A DNA stretch of 64,000 nt from Burkholderia gladioli (GTDB lineage Bacteria > Pseudomonadota > Gammaproteobacteria > Burkholderiales > Burkholderiaceae), in contig NZ_CP009322.1 of the NCBI RefSeq assembly GCF_000959725.1, positions 992,001 through 1,056,000 of the forward strand, written 5' to 3'. Below, piece by piece: positions 50,592-60,383 of this stretch; the stretch's first letter is position 1; the number at the start of each line of letters is the position of its first letter. The notes beneath the pieces were generated by a model. It saw only the letters and a list, made by a program, of their open reading frames with translations. It ran no database searches and was not told the origin of the DNA. The position numbers and the translations under genes are program-made.

Positions 50592-51635
50592 TCAGGAATC
50601 CAGGCGATCGAGCACGTCGCGCAACGATCCCGCGGAATGTTTCGCGAGTGACGAAGCGGGCAGGCGAGCCTCGCGCGAGGCGGCGCGTTCGCGAGCCTCG
50701 CTGGGCGAGCAGCCGAAAGCATTTCGGAAGCTTCGGCTGAAGTGGGATTCGCTCTTGAAGCCATATTGGAATGCCAGCGTCGACAGGCGCTGCCGGCTCG
50801 ATCCGGCTTCCTCGAGAAGCTTGCGGATCTTCACCAGGCGGCGATGCTGGATATAGGCGGCAACGCCTGTCTCGCGCGAAAACAGCCGATACAGATGCGC
50901 GCGAGAGATGCCGATGTCGCGGCAAATCCGCGATGGCGTGAGATCCGCCGACTTCAGATGCGCATCGATATAGGCACGCACCCGCAACATCACAGCCTGG
51001 TCGATTTCCACCTCGGCCTCGCCGAGCGTGCGTGCCGTCGGCGTCAGCGCGGCCGAGACCAGCGCCAGGGTCGCGCGTTCGACGTTGGGCATGTCGGCGG
51101 GCGCGAGATGCGGCAATTGACGTTGCAGCGCGAACAGGTGATCGCCCAGCAAGGCGCTCAAGGGCCCCTGCAGGACGGCGCCGTGCAGGTTGGCGGATCG
51201 GATGGGAGCGGGCAGCAAGTCCCGCGCGATCGTCAGGATCAGCGTGTCGCCCGCGACGATTTCCGAATCGAGCTCGTAGGCCAGATCCAGTACGTAGAGA
51301 TTCGACGCCTCGGCGTGAATCGGCGTGCGCGCCGCGTATCCCGACAGGGAGTGGGTGATGCCTAGGCAGAGGTAGAAGTGATCGAGGCCGTCGCGACGGA
51401 TCATGGCCGGCGATCGCTTGACGCCATAATGCACCGGCTCGTGCTGGCCGATCCACTTGCCGCATCCCATCAACAGCGAGCCGACATAACCGGTGCTCAG
51501 GTCGTAGTTGAAACGATGGGCCAGCGATCGTTCGATCTCGACATCGAAGATCGCGTTGACTTCGTCTCGCCAGACCTCGAATCGTTGCTCTGCCGAGTAG
51601 GCATCGGTGCGGAATCGATAGAAAAAGGGATTCAA
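50592..51635 (-). CDS. AraC-family transcriptional regulator
   Basis: A 347-residue AraC protein. An N-terminal ligand domain (about 1-230) starts with MNPFFYRFRTDAYSAEQRFEVWRDEV, like the AraC-ligand-binding-2/FeaR group, and the C-terminal domain contains two helix-turn-helix motifs: LTPSRICRDIGISRAHLYRLF and LSTLAFQYGFKSESHFSRSF. Between 51636 and 51704 and upstream of the secreted protein gene there is space for targets, and it is itself on the minus strand in a row of three small genes. Ligand and targets unknown. Confidence 0.9.
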   Translation of the reverse strand: MNPFFYRFRTDAYSAEQRFEVWRDEVNAIFDVEIERSLAHRFNYDLSTGYVGSLLMGCGKWIGQHEPVHYGVKRSPAMIRRDGLDHFYLCLGITHSLSGYAARTPIHAEASNLYVLDLAYELDSEIVAGDTLILTIARDLLPAPIRSANLHGAVLQGPLSALLGDHLFALQRQLPHLAPADMPNVERATLALVSAALTPTARTLGEAEVEIDQAVMLRVRAYIDAHLKSADLTPSRICRDIGISRAHLYRLFSRETGVAAYIQHRRLVKIRKLLEEAGSSRQRLSTLAFQYGFKSESHFSRSFRNAFGCSPSEARERAASREARLPASSLAKHSAGSLRDVLDRLDS

Positions 51636-51704
51636 TCTTGATTCTCCTTTTGCCGGCCCAACTGCGAGGTCCCATGCCGAATCGTGTCGTGCGTGCTGAC
51701 GCCG

Positions 51705-52376
51705 TTATCGTGCGGCCGGCTCCGAATCCGCCGCCTTCAAGCGATCGCTTCTCACCCAGCCCTTGAGCGGGCCATTTTTTCTCGCGCTCAGGTAAACGAC
51801 GGAGGTAAAGCCCCGATACGTTCGATCGGCCTGGACAGATTCGCCGCTCAGGATGAACACGCCGGGCATCCTGCATGAATCGTCGGGGGCCGAGTGGAAC
51901 GGCAGTCGCCCGTCTCCGACCACGATCATCCTGCCTTGGGCCGGTGGCAGACGAGTCGATGCCTGCGAGGCTTGCTTGTCGAGAGCGTCACAGCGTTGCG
52001 TCATGCTCGGTGCCTCACGAAGACAATCCGAAACGAATTTCCGGTACTTTGCCTGATCCACCGCGAGCAGGTCCGGGTGATCGGGATCGCGCGTCATATC
52101 GAGTGCCTTCATCGCCCTGGTATCCAGGTTGACCCAGCCGATCGTCACCTGGTCGTCGGGGTTGTCCGCGCCCTTGGCGGGCAGGGACAGTCTCACACTG
52201 TAGACGCCGTCGGATTCATCGGCGATGCCCAACTGGATATCCTGCTTCTTCATCGAACTGCGCTCGAGCGGGGGCAGGATCAAGGCGCTCAGCTCGCCGC
52301 TGCAGACTTCGGGCGAGGCATGGGCGAATGCAGCGCCCGAGGCAAGCATCGCGGCGCAGAGAACAGCGTGCTTCAT
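51705..52376 (-). CDS. Secreted hypothetical protein with SH3-like C-terminus
   Basis: About 223 residues from ATG 52376 (MKHAVLCAAMLASGAAFAHA), a clean signal peptide; an ATG at 52397 would add seven residues. The mature part has two Cys-containing segments (EVCSGEL, SDCLREAPSM with QRCDAL) and a C-terminal stretch HSAPDDSCRMPGVFILSGES, then VVYLSARKNGPLKGWVRSDRL, which looks like an SH3-like domain of the bacterial type that recognises cell-wall peptides. Function unknown; a periplasmic envelope protein is the likely reading. Confidence 0.7.
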   Translation of the reverse strand: MKHAVLCAAMLASGAAFAHASPEVCSGELSALILPPLERSSMKKQDIQLGIADESDGVYSVRLSLPAKGADNPDDQVTIGWVNLDTRAMKALDMTRDPDHPDLLAVDQAKYRKFVSDCLREAPSMTQRCDALDKQASQASTRLPPAQGRMIVVGDGRLPFHSAPDDSCRMPGVFILSGESVQADRTYRGFTSVVYLSARKNGPLKGWVRSDRLKAADSEPAAR

Positions 52377-52509
52377 CGCAATCCGGTGGTTCGGCATGGT
52401 GGGTAATGTCGTCGGTGGAATGGCTGCGGATGATGCAGGATATCAAGCTCGTCGCCAACCCAGGATGCGAGTCGTGAGATGATGCGCCACGACTACGATG
52501 GGATGGAAC

Positions 52510-52893
52510 ATGGCAACGACTTTCGATGAAGCAACCGCGGCGGCGATCGCCGCGTTTGCCCAACTGGATTTCCACACCGCGGCGCAGGCGATGCGCGCCG
52601 AAGCCGACTACGATCACGAGCGTGACCTGTGGATCACGCGCTATATCGACGAACAGGGCGGCGGCGAGGACGACGACGAATACGATGCCCTGCACGAGGA
52701 AGCCCAGACCACGCCGGAGTTCATGCAGTTCATCGATGCCGCGCGCAAGGAAATCCTCGATTACTTCGGCGTGACCGACGAACAACTGGACTGGGTGATC
52801 CTGCTGCGCGAAGACGACAGCGACGAGCTGTGGGCGGAGGTCAACCGGCAGCGCAACGCGCTGGGAACCGGCGAGGTGCGGGGGGATCTTTGA
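52510..52893 (+). CDS. Acidic hypothetical protein
   Basis: A 127-residue protein from ATG 52510 (MATTFDEATAAAIAAFAQLDF) with GGGATGG upstream. Strongly acidic (EDDDEYDALHEEAQTTPEF), likely alpha-helical, no signal peptide. I do not recognise the family. It stands alone on the plus strand between the secreted protein and the AzlD gene. Confidence 0.65.
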   Translation: MATTFDEATAAAIAAFAQLDFHTAAQAMRAEADYDHERDLWITRYIDEQGGGEDDDEYDALHEEAQTTPEFMQFIDAARKEILDYFGVTDEQLDWVILLREDDSDELWAEVNRQRNALGTGEVRGDL

Positions 52894-52980
52894 GTGCTGG
52901 ATGTCCGGCTCGGGCAAAGGCGGACATCCAGTCTTGGGTACCGACACGAGCGCCGGCGGCATCCCATGTAGGCCGGCAGG

Positions 52981-53301
52981 TCAAAGAATACGGGTGATGG
53001 CGGATAGTGTCGCAATTCCGGCTACCACGCTCAAAAGTGCATTCCTCCACTTCAGATAGCTGGTGGCAACGACGCAAAGTGCTCCGATTTTCTCAGTCAG
53101 CAGGAACCAAGCCGGCGAGGCGTTTCCACTGATCGAATGGGAGATGAGTACGACCATGACGCAGAGCGGCAAGTCGCGGTTGAGCCGGAGCACCCAGGGA
53201 GAGCGGAGCCGTGATTTGCTCAAGACCAGCGGGGCTGCGCGCAGCATGATGGTGATTCCGCTCATGACAGCGATGGAAAGCCATTGATTCAATATTTGCA
53301 T
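52981..53301 (-). CDS. azlD: AzlD-family branched-chain amino acid export subunit
   Basis: A 106-residue membrane protein with three to four hydrophobic segments. SGITIMLRAAPLVLSKSRLR, LPLCVMVVLISHSIS and LSVVAGIATLSAITRIL fit the AzlD family (100-115 residues). It pairs with the AzlC protein encoded just upstream (13 bases). AzlCD exports branched-chain amino acids or their analogues. This gene and its neighbours are AT-richer than the surrounding DNA. Confidence 0.85.
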   Translation of the reverse strand: MQILNQWLSIAVMSGITIMLRAAPLVLSKSRLRSPWVLRLNRDLPLCVMVVLISHSISGNASPAWFLLTEKIGALCVVATSYLKWRNALLSVVAGIATLSAITRIL

Positions 53302-53313
53302 GGTGCGCGATGC

Positions 53314-54000
53314 TCAAAAGGGCTTTTCCACGGTGTTTTTCTGCACGGCTCCGATCGATAGCAGTGCACCCAAGCCAAGAGCGAGTGCCGAGATCAATGC
53401 GTAATCGGGGAACGCCATTCTGGCGACGCAATAGGCTACAGGCCCCAAGGCGATCGGTAGCCAATTGCGCCGGGACAGGTATTGTTCGATGGCGAGGATG
53501 GTGAACAAGGCCGGAAGCGCGAAATCGAGGTTCGGAATCCAGTGCGCGATGCGCGAGCCCAGGATCGCGCCCAGCGCTGTTCCGGCAATCCAGTAGACGT
53601 GGTTGACGAGGCTGATTTTCAGCATCAGGGCTGATTTGGCTTTGTCGGGGGTTGTCACCAATACCGAATAGTTTTCGTCAGTCAATGCCGCGATGACATA
53701 GGCCTTCGGCAGCATTTTCCTCGGCAGGTGGTCGATGAGCGGTATGGCATAGAGAATATGGCGAAGATTGACAAGCACGGTCGTCAGCGCCACGGCAGCA
53801 ATCCCGGATGCGCCAGCCAACATCGGTACTGCGGCAAACTGCAGTGCCCCCGCGAAGACGAAGACACTCATGCCGATGCTTATCGTTTGTGACAAGCCGG
53901 CCTGCACCGCGAGCACGCCAAATGCGAATCCCGTAGGCAGATAACCCATGCCGACCGGCAGCGTCAGCCGAAACACATGCCTCCAGGCGGCATCCTTCAC
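53314..54000 (-). CDS. azlC: AzlC-family amino acid exporter
   Basis: A 228-residue AzlC protein. LPVGMGYLPTGFAFGVLAVQAGLSQTISIGMSVFVFAGALQFAAVPML and LTTVLVNLRHILYAIPLIDHL are strong family marks, followed by YVIAALTDENYSVLVTTPDKAK. It overlaps the start of the DUF2000 gene by four bases (53997-54000). Together with AzlD it forms an inner-membrane exporter. The substrate may be an unusual amino acid made with the upstream membrane desaturase. Confidence 0.92.
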   Translation of the reverse strand: MKDAAWRHVFRLTLPVGMGYLPTGFAFGVLAVQAGLSQTISIGMSVFVFAGALQFAAVPMLAGASGIAAVALTTVLVNLRHILYAIPLIDHLPRKMLPKAYVIAALTDENYSVLVTTPDKAKSALMLKISLVNHVYWIAGTALGAILGSRIAHWIPNLDFALPALFTILAIEQYLSRRNWLPIALGPVAYCVARMAFPDYALISALALGLGALLSIGAVQKNTVEKPF

Positions 54001-54458
54001 GATGCGCTCTCAGTGGAAGACATGGCGTCCGACATCTTGTACACGGAGAATGCCTTGATCAATGGTCGAATCGAGGCTTCGTCGCCGAAAAGGCCGACGC
54101 AGACGATTCGGGCCACACCCCGCATGGCATGGAGCGTTGCCGCGCGTTGTTCGTCTGCGGTGCGGCCCAGCATGGTGTCGATGAATACGTTATGCGCGAT
54201 CCCGGCCTGCTTCAGGCCGAGAACGAGTTTTTCCAGCTGGGGTGATTTTTTTGCGCGCAGCACGACCACGGGATATTCGCTGATCCGGCTTTCGACCTCG
54301 AAGCCGGGGCTCGGATAGTCCAACAGATTCCAGTCGCCGGCATTTCGCGCCCCGATCAGGCCAATGGCGACATGGCCCATCGCATTCATCAGGACAGGGG
54401 CCGTGAATTCGGTGTTGAGGACGAGGATGGTTTTCCGGGAATTGTTTTCGTAGGCCAT
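53997..54458 (-). CDS. DUF2000-family protein
   Basis: A 153-residue protein of the DUF2000 family, whose fold resembles peptidyl-tRNA hydrolase II. KTILVLNTEFTAPVLMNAMGHVAIGLIGA at the N-terminus, YPVVVLRAKKSPQLEKLVLGLKQAGIAHNVFIDTML in the middle and the C-terminal GLFGDEASIRPLIKAFSVYK are visible. No enzymatic activity is established for the family. It overlaps azlC at one end and the desaturase frame by 70 bases at the other, so translation is probably coupled. Confidence 0.82.
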   Translation of the reverse strand: MAYENNSRKTILVLNTEFTAPVLMNAMGHVAIGLIGARNAGDWNLLDYPSPGFEVESRISEYPVVVLRAKKSPQLEKLVLGLKQAGIAHNVFIDTMLGRTADEQRAATLHAMRGVARIVCVGLFGDEASIRPLIKAFSVYKMSDAMSSTESAS

Positions 54459-55654
54459 TGTTCACTCACTTCGATTGTTTCGTTACCGATGGATTGCTCG
54501 GCGGGCAGTTCGTATCGGCAACTGATGCTTTCCAGCCAGCCGAACTGATGCGCGAGCATGTGTGGCATCCCCCACAGTTCGCGACGAGAGAATCCTGGTT
54601 TGTCGCCGTCGGCGATGGCGATTTCACGAAGATGGAGGCTGCGATGCCAATCTCGGGCATCTTGGCCAGCCATGTGCGCAAGGTGATGCCAGTCATGAAC
54701 GGGGAGATCCGATACGAGGCAGGCAAGGCGCGTGGGCAAGTGCAGGAAGCTCATCTTCACGCTCCATAGGAAAACCTGTCCGGTGAACGTCAAGGATGGA
54801 ATGAAACCCTGGCGCCTGATGGGGAATTTTTCTCCGCAGAATCGCCCCCAGCAGCGTTCCTTGTATTGCTCCCGGTTTTCGACCGGACCCGCTGATACAT
54901 TCCAGGCGTGTTCGGTGAGGAACTGGAGCAAGGCACTGATGTGGTAGAGCGGGAATAGCGGAATGATGATCGCGACGGTGAATGCTTTCCATCCCGCTGC
55001 ATTGAATAGAACCGCGTATCCACATGCCACCATGACAGAAAAGACAATGGCCGAGGGTTTTGCCGTGATGAAGGTCGATTTGAGTCGATTCCTGGCAAAC
55101 AGGAAATGGAATGTAGGACTGAAGATTATCATCCAGAGATTCGTCCAGAGTTCCCGCTTCGTTCGGCCAGGGATGAAACCGAGAAGGGCGAGGAAGGCCG
55201 CATCGGCATCTTTCCTGGTCGTGAAGAACGTGGAGTTGTGATGCTCGAGATGTTCTTTTCGATATTCGTCTCGATTCTGGATAAACAGGAGCGCGGGGGC
55301 GAGATGCGAGTAGACCAGGTTGATCGCGGCGCGGTTGAAGAGTCGATTATGAATGGCATGATGCAGGTGAGTAACTTGAATTTTTCTTAGCAAGCCGACG
55401 AGAAGAATCCAGAGTGCGATGATTCCACACCATGCCGGCAGGGAATCTTGCCTTGAGAGAGACAGGAGAGCCAGTTCGGCCAAGCCCGCCAGGAGCAATG
55501 TCCCGACCACATCCAGCCATCGTGGTAGATGAAATTGCGATTCCTTCGCGGTCAATGGTTTCCCGGTGAGCCAGGTGAGCAAGGGCTGAATCAGTCGCGG
55601 CAATCCGGCCATGGACTCTCTCGTTTCCGTTTCAAATCGATTCCAGTTCTTCAT
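54389..55654 (-). CDS. Membrane di-iron fatty-acid-desaturase-like enzyme
   Basis: A 421-residue membrane protein from ATG 55654 (MKNWNRFETETRES). The tri-His pattern of membrane desaturases is complete: HHAIH at 98-102, HLEHH at 135-139, and HDWHH at 320-324, with further His at 183, 238 and 249. Hydrophobic segments at 50-66, 72-90, 112-125, 202-250 separate them. The family includes fatty-acid desaturases, and also RtxC-type desaturases that act on amino acids. It precedes DUF2000 and AzlCD in one unit with overlap of 70 bases. Unusual partners make an amino-acid-derived product plausible, but the substrate is unknown. Confidence 0.85.
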   Translation of the reverse strand: MKNWNRFETETRESMAGLPRLIQPLLTWLTGKPLTAKESQFHLPRWLDVVGTLLLAGLAELALLSLSRQDSLPAWCGIIALWILLVGLLRKIQVTHLHHAIHNRLFNRAAINLVYSHLAPALLFIQNRDEYRKEHLEHHNSTFFTTRKDADAAFLALLGFIPGRTKRELWTNLWMIIFSPTFHFLFARNRLKSTFITAKPSAIVFSVMVACGYAVLFNAAGWKAFTVAIIIPLFPLYHISALLQFLTEHAWNVSAGPVENREQYKERCWGRFCGEKFPIRRQGFIPSLTFTGQVFLWSVKMSFLHLPTRLACLVSDLPVHDWHHLAHMAGQDARDWHRSLHLREIAIADGDKPGFSRRELWGMPHMLAHQFGWLESISCRYELPAEQSIGNETIEVSEQWPTKTIPGKPSSSSTPNSRPLS

Positions 55655-55812
55655 GCTTGATTGATATTGAAGAGATGGCCCGCTAGCCATGAGTGATTGC
55701 GCTACACGCTAGCATGGCGAGCGGGTGCCTGAGTACACCCTGCGACAATAAATGCTTTTCCTTATGGGTATCTTTTCGGCTCGACAACGTGATTCTGAAT
55801 TTTGAGCGCTGT

Positions 55813-55852
55813 CTGTTAAATGCCGACGTCGTACTTGTCAATATGACAAGTA
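55813..55852 (-). promoter_or_regulatory. Promoter with embedded operator for the desaturase unit
   Basis: On the minus strand TTGACA (55841-55836) is a perfect -35 box, followed after 16 bases by TTAACA (55819-55814). The -35 box lies inside a perfect inverted repeat with nine-base arms TACTTGTCA (55832-55840) and TGACAAGTA (55844-55852) around ATA. A dimeric repressor bound here would block the promoter. The transcript leader to 55654 would be about 150 bases. Confidence 0.6.
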
Positions 55853-56060
55853 TCTTCTCGATGCGGGATGGATAGGGGAGTTAAATCGAGGATAAGCGAG
55901 TGCGGTCTGCTTGCGGCCAGGACTGGGCAAGGTTGCGCGGTAATTCTCGCGGAAAATCGAATGGCAAGCTGTATTGCCGAGTGAATCAGGAGGAGCGGGA
56001 AGGGGGATGACGATCTTGCCGGGCCAGCGCATCCGCGCCGGCCCGCCGGATCCGCGAGAC

Positions 56061-56189
56061 TTAGTGGACCCAGTGGCAGCTGCGGTGATGATGATGGTCG
56101 AAATGGCAGACCTTGTGCGGGCGGGCTTCCGCGTTCGTCACGAGGAGGGCGAGCGTCACGGCCAGGGCCGAAGCGAGCAGAGTTTTCAT
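56061..56189 (-). CDS. Secreted His-rich small peptide (42 aa)
   Basis: ATG 56189 (MKTLLASALAVTLALLVTN) with AGGACA upstream, ending in TAA at 56061-56063. A signal peptide covers residues 1-24 (ending NAEA). The mature part of about 18 residues, RPHKVCHFDHHHHRSCHW, is made almost only of His, Cys, Arg and aromatic residues, a metal-binding composition. The signal peptide plus the short mature part and SD support a real gene. A role in periplasmic metal (Zn, Cu or Ni) binding is inferred from composition. About 200 bases without a supported gene separate it from the operator at 55813-55852. Confidence 0.65.
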   Translation of the reverse strand: MKTLLASALAVTLALLVTNAEARPHKVCHFDHHHHRSCHWVH

Positions 56190-56469
56190 GGGTGTGTCCT
56201 GAGCGGAGTGGTGTGGTTTTGATGGCCGGAAACGCGCCTTGCCGGATCGGCTCGAGGCCTTCTCGACGCGGCGTTCCGGGTTCGTCGTGGAGCGCTCACG
56301 ATCATACGAACAGGCTCTATTTCAGGTGCAACGGTTTGTAACCGCGCATTTAATTCAGCATTCAAATGGCTTGCAATCGCGTCCGCCGGCATCCGTCGCG
56401 AACCGGATAACGTCGGCCGAAGGCAAGCCCCTTGCAGGTTTGCGCGAGGACGCAAGGACGGTTCCCGGC

Positions 56470-56988
56470 TCACACGGGAAATTGCGTGGTCGAGAGGATT
56501 TCCTTGAGCACGACGAAGGTGCGGATCTGGCGCACGCCGGGCAGGTAGAGCAACTGCTCCGCGTGCAGCCGGTTGAAGGTCTCGCTGTCGCGCGTGCGCA
56601 CCAGCATGAAGGCGTCGAATTCGCCGGTCACCACGTGGCACTCCATGCAGCCCGACACCTTCTGCGCCGCCTTCTCGAATGCCGCGAACGACTCCGGCGT
56701 CGAGCGGTCGAGCACCACGCCGATCATCACCAGCATGCCGGCATTGAGCGCCTTCGGTTCGAGCAACGCGACGATGCCGCGGATCAGCCCCGCTTCCTTG
56801 AGCTTCTCCACGCGCCGCAGGCAGGCGGGCGGGCTCAGGTTCACGCGCTCGGCCAGCGCCACGTTCGAGATCGAGGCATCGCGTTGCAGCGCGCGCAGGA
56901 TCGCGCGATCGACGCGATCAAGTTCGGCGCCGGCAGCCACGGCGGTGGCGGCCCTGGCGGTCGGTGATGTTCTTTTTGTTGCACACAT
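56470..56988 (-). CDS. acdR: Lrp/AsnC-type regulator, probable AcdR
   Basis: A 172-residue Lrp/AsnC protein, with an N-terminal tail of about 20 residues. The helix-turn-helix is in LDRVDRAILRALQRDASISNVALAERVNLSPPACLRRVEKL, and the C-terminal RAM domain ends with IRTFVVLKEILSTTQFPV. It lies divergent from acdS, the classical arrangement in which AcdR activates the ACC deaminase gene. An ATTTC-N5-GAAAT box lies eight bases upstream of its start. Confidence 0.9.
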   Translation of the reverse strand: MCATKRTSPTARAATAVAAGAELDRVDRAILRALQRDASISNVALAERVNLSPPACLRRVEKLKEAGLIRGIVALLEPKALNAGMLVMIGVVLDRSTPESFAAFEKAAQKVSGCMECHVVTGEFDAFMLVRTRDSETFNRLHAEQLLYLPGVRQIRTFVVLKEILSTTQFPV

Positions 56989-56995
56989 GGCGTCG

Positions 56996-57010
56996 ATTTC
57001 CTAATGAAAT
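56996..57010. promoter_or_regulatory. Candidate Lrp/AcdR box
   Basis: ATTTC (56996-57000) and GAAAT (57006-57010) around CTAAT, directly upstream of the regulator start and in the divergent acdR-acdS gap. Its position fits autoregulation; identity is not proven. Confidence 0.4.
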
Positions 57011-57180
57011 TCGGCTTGATTATCCAATGACTTCAGAAACAAAGGAAATGGGCGCCAATTTCACAACCCTGATTCGTTCGATCGCTTCTACGATATTTGC
57101 GTCGTTTCGATGACAGGCACGGAGGCCGGCACCGTCCACGTCGCGAGCACGCATCCATTCCATCAAGCCAGGAGCGAGGC

Positions 57181-58197
57181 ATGAACCTTCAGAAATTCCC
57201 GCGTTACCCCCTGACCTTCGGCCCGACGCCGATCCAGCCGCTCAAGCGCCTGAGCGCCCATCTCGGCGGCAAGGTCGAGCTGTTCGCCAAACGCGAGGAT
57301 TGCAACAGCGGCCTGGCTTTCGGCGGCAACAAGACCCGCAAGCTCGAATACCTGATTCCCGACGTGATCGCGCAGGGCGCCGATACGCTGGTCTCGATCG
57401 GCGGCGTGCAGTCGAACCAGACGCGCCAGGTGGCGGCGGTGGCCGCGCACCTCGGCATGAAGTGCGTGCTGGTGCAGGAGAACTGGGTCAACTACTCGGA
57501 CGCGGTATATGACCGGGTCGGCAATATCCAGATGTCGCGCATGATGGGAGCGGACGTGCGGCTGGTGCCGGACGGCTTCGATATCGGCATCCGCAGGAGC
57601 TGGGAGGAGGCGATGGCCGACGTGCGCGCCAAGGGCGGCAAGCCCTATCCGATCCCGGCCGGCTGCTCCGAGCATCCGCTGGGCGGCCTGGGCTTCGTCG
57701 GCTTCGCCGAGGAAGTGCGCGCGCAGGAAGCCGAGATGGGCATCCGCTTCGACTACATCGTGGTCTGTTCGGTGACGGGCAGCACGCAGGCCGGCATGGT
57801 GGTGGGCTTCGCCGCCGACGGCCGCGCCGATCGCGTGATCGGCATCGACGCCTCGGCCAAGCCTGCGCAGACGCGCGAGCAGATCCTGCGTATCGCGCGC
57901 GGCACCGCCGATCGCGTCGAGCTGGGCCGCGATATCACCGAAGCCGACGTGGTGCTCGACGAACGCTTCGGCGGCCCCGAATACGGCCTGCCCAGCGAGG
58001 GCACGCTGGAGGCGATCCGGCTGTCGGCGAGGTTCGAGGGCATGCTGACCGATCCCGTCTACGAGGGCAAGTCGATGCACGGCATGATCGAGAAGGTGCG
58101 GCTCGGCGAGTTCCCGGCCGGCTCCAAGGTGCTCTATGCGCACCTGGGCGGCGTGCCGGCGCTGAGCGCCTACAGCTACCTGTTCCGCGAGGGTTGA
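57181..58197 (+). CDS. acdS: 1-aminocyclopropane-1-carboxylate deaminase
   Basis: A 338-residue PLP enzyme, the usual AcdS length. [11 protein letters not shown] contains the PLP lysine at residue 51. Glu295 (in [11 protein letters not shown]) and Leu322 (in VLYAHLGG), the residues that separate ACC deaminase from D-cysteine desulfhydrase, are both present. SD GGAG lies before ATG 57181. It converts ACC, the ethylene precursor of plants, to 2-oxobutanoate and ammonia. This is a strong sign of a plant-associated life. It is divergent from the Lrp-type regulator and followed by sugar-acid dehydrogenase genes. Confidence 0.97.
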   Translation: MNLQKFPRYPLTFGPTPIQPLKRLSAHLGGKVELFAKREDCNSGLAFGGNKTRKLEYLIPDVIAQGADTLVSIGGVQSNQTRQVAAVAAHLGMKCVLVQENWVNYSDAVYDRVGNIQMSRMMGADVRLVPDGFDIGIRRSWEEAMADVRAKGGKPYPIPAGCSEHPLGGLGFVGFAEEVRAQEAEMGIRFDYIVVCSVTGSTQAGMVVGFAADGRADRVIGIDASAKPAQTREQILRIARGTADRVELGRDITEADVVLDERFGGPEYGLPSEGTLEAIRLSARFEGMLTDPVYEGKSMHGMIEKVRLGEFPAGSKVLYAHLGGVPALSAYSYLFREG

Positions 58198-58352
58198 ACC
58201 GGCGGCGGCGCCTCCCGCGCCGCTTGATCACGATCCGTGATCACACGATCAGCAAAGAGCATTGGCGGCGTCCGCCAGCCTGCGGTTTACTGAGCGCCCG
58301 CCGCAGCGCGTCGATTCCCGGCCGCGCGCGGCGAGCACCTTCGGAGACAGGC

Positions 58353-59126
<774 letters not shown>

Positions 59127-59180
59127 GCCGGCGGCCCGGTACAAGAACACATCCCGAATCCAGGAGCAGGAGGAAACACC

Positions 59181-60245
59181 ATGAGACTGCGTTGCATGTG
59201 TCTCGTCATTCACGCACCGAACGATCTGCGCTACGAGGAGGGCGAGGTCGAGGCGCCGGGCGCGGGCCAGGTGCGCGTGCAGGTTGCGATGGGCGGCATC
59301 TGCGGCTCGGACCTGCATTATTTCCGTCATGGCGGCTTCGGCGCGATCCGGCTGCAGCAGCCGATGGTGCTCGGCCATGAAGTGGCCGGCACGGTGGTCG
59401 AGGTGGGCGAGGGCGTGACGGCGGTGAGCGTCGGCGATCGCGTCGCCGTCAATCCGAGCCGGCCTTGCGGCAAGTGCAAGTACTGTCTCGAAGGCCTGCC
59501 GAACCAGTGTCTCGACATGCGCTTCTACGGCAGCGCGATGCGCATGCCGCATATCCAGGGTGCGTTCCGCGGCGCGCTGGTGTGCGACGCCGTGCAGTGC
59601 GTGAAGGTGGCCGACCACGTGCCGTTCTCGCTGGCCGCGATGGCCGAGCCGTTCGCGGTCGGCCTGCACGCGGTGTCGCGCGCGGGCCCGCTGATCGGGC
59701 GGCGCGTGCTGGTGTCGGGCTGCGGGCCGATCGGCGCGCTGGCCGTGGCCGCCGCCAAGGCGCATGGCGCGCGCGAGGTGGTGGCCACCGACGTGGTGGA
59801 CGAGCCGCTGGCGGTGGCGAAGGCGCTCGGCGCCGACAAGGTCGTCAACGTCGCCGCCGATCCGGAATGGACCCGGGCCTACGCGGCCGACAAGGGCAGC
59901 TTCGACGTGATGCTCGAATGCTCGGGCAACGAGCGCGCGCTGCGCGACGGGCTCGAGGTGCTGCGTCCGCGCGGCGTGGTGGTGCAGCTCGGCCTCGGCG
60001 GCGACGTGGCGATTCCGCAGAACGTGGTGGTGGCCAAGGAACTGACGATCTGCGGCTCGTTCCGTTTCCACTCGGAATTCGCGTTGGCGGTGCAGTTGAT
60101 CAACGAAGGCCGGGTCGATCTCGCGCCGGCCATCACGCGCGTGTTCCCGGCGCGCGAGGCCAACGAGGCTTTCGCGCTGGCCGGCGATCGTCGGCGCGCG
60201 ATGAAGGTGCTGATCGACTTCGAGGAAGCCGTCGCCGAAGCCTGA
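59181..60245 (+). CDS. Zn-dependent alcohol dehydrogenase, L-idonate 5-dehydrogenase-like
   Basis: A 354-residue medium-chain dehydrogenase. GGICGSDLHYFRHGGFG holds the catalytic Zn ligand Cys, GHEVAGTVVEVG the conserved His-Glu, and NPSRPCGKCKYCLEGLPNQCL the four-Cys structural zinc site. The coenzyme domain has VSGCGPIGALAVAAAKAHGA. This arrangement matches sorbitol/L-idonate 5-dehydrogenases (IdnD), which oxidise L-idonate to 5-ketogluconate. SD GAGGA precedes the ATG. It is in an apparent unit with the SDR gene, 54 bases apart. Confidence 0.85.
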   Translation: MRLRCMCLVIHAPNDLRYEEGEVEAPGAGQVRVQVAMGGICGSDLHYFRHGGFGAIRLQQPMVLGHEVAGTVVEVGEGVTAVSVGDRVAVNPSRPCGKCKYCLEGLPNQCLDMRFYGSAMRMPHIQGAFRGALVCDAVQCVKVADHVPFSLAAMAEPFAVGLHAVSRAGPLIGRRVLVSGCGPIGALAVAAAKAHGAREVVATDVVDEPLAVAKALGADKVVNVAADPEWTRAYAADKGSFDVMLECSGNERALRDGLEVLRPRGVVVQLGLGGDVAIPQNVVVAKELTICGSFRFHSEFALAVQLINEGRVDLAPAITRVFPAREANEAFALAGDRRRAMKVLIDFEEAVAEA

Positions 60246-60383
60246 ACGACGGGATGCATGGGCCGCCTCGCATGAGGCTGCCCGAGAAAAATTCGACATG
60301 GCGGCCGTCAAGCACGCCGTGCGGAATCTGGGAGAACCCCGCGGGAAGCCGCGCTAAGGCATCGCTAAAGCAGCGCCTTCGCC

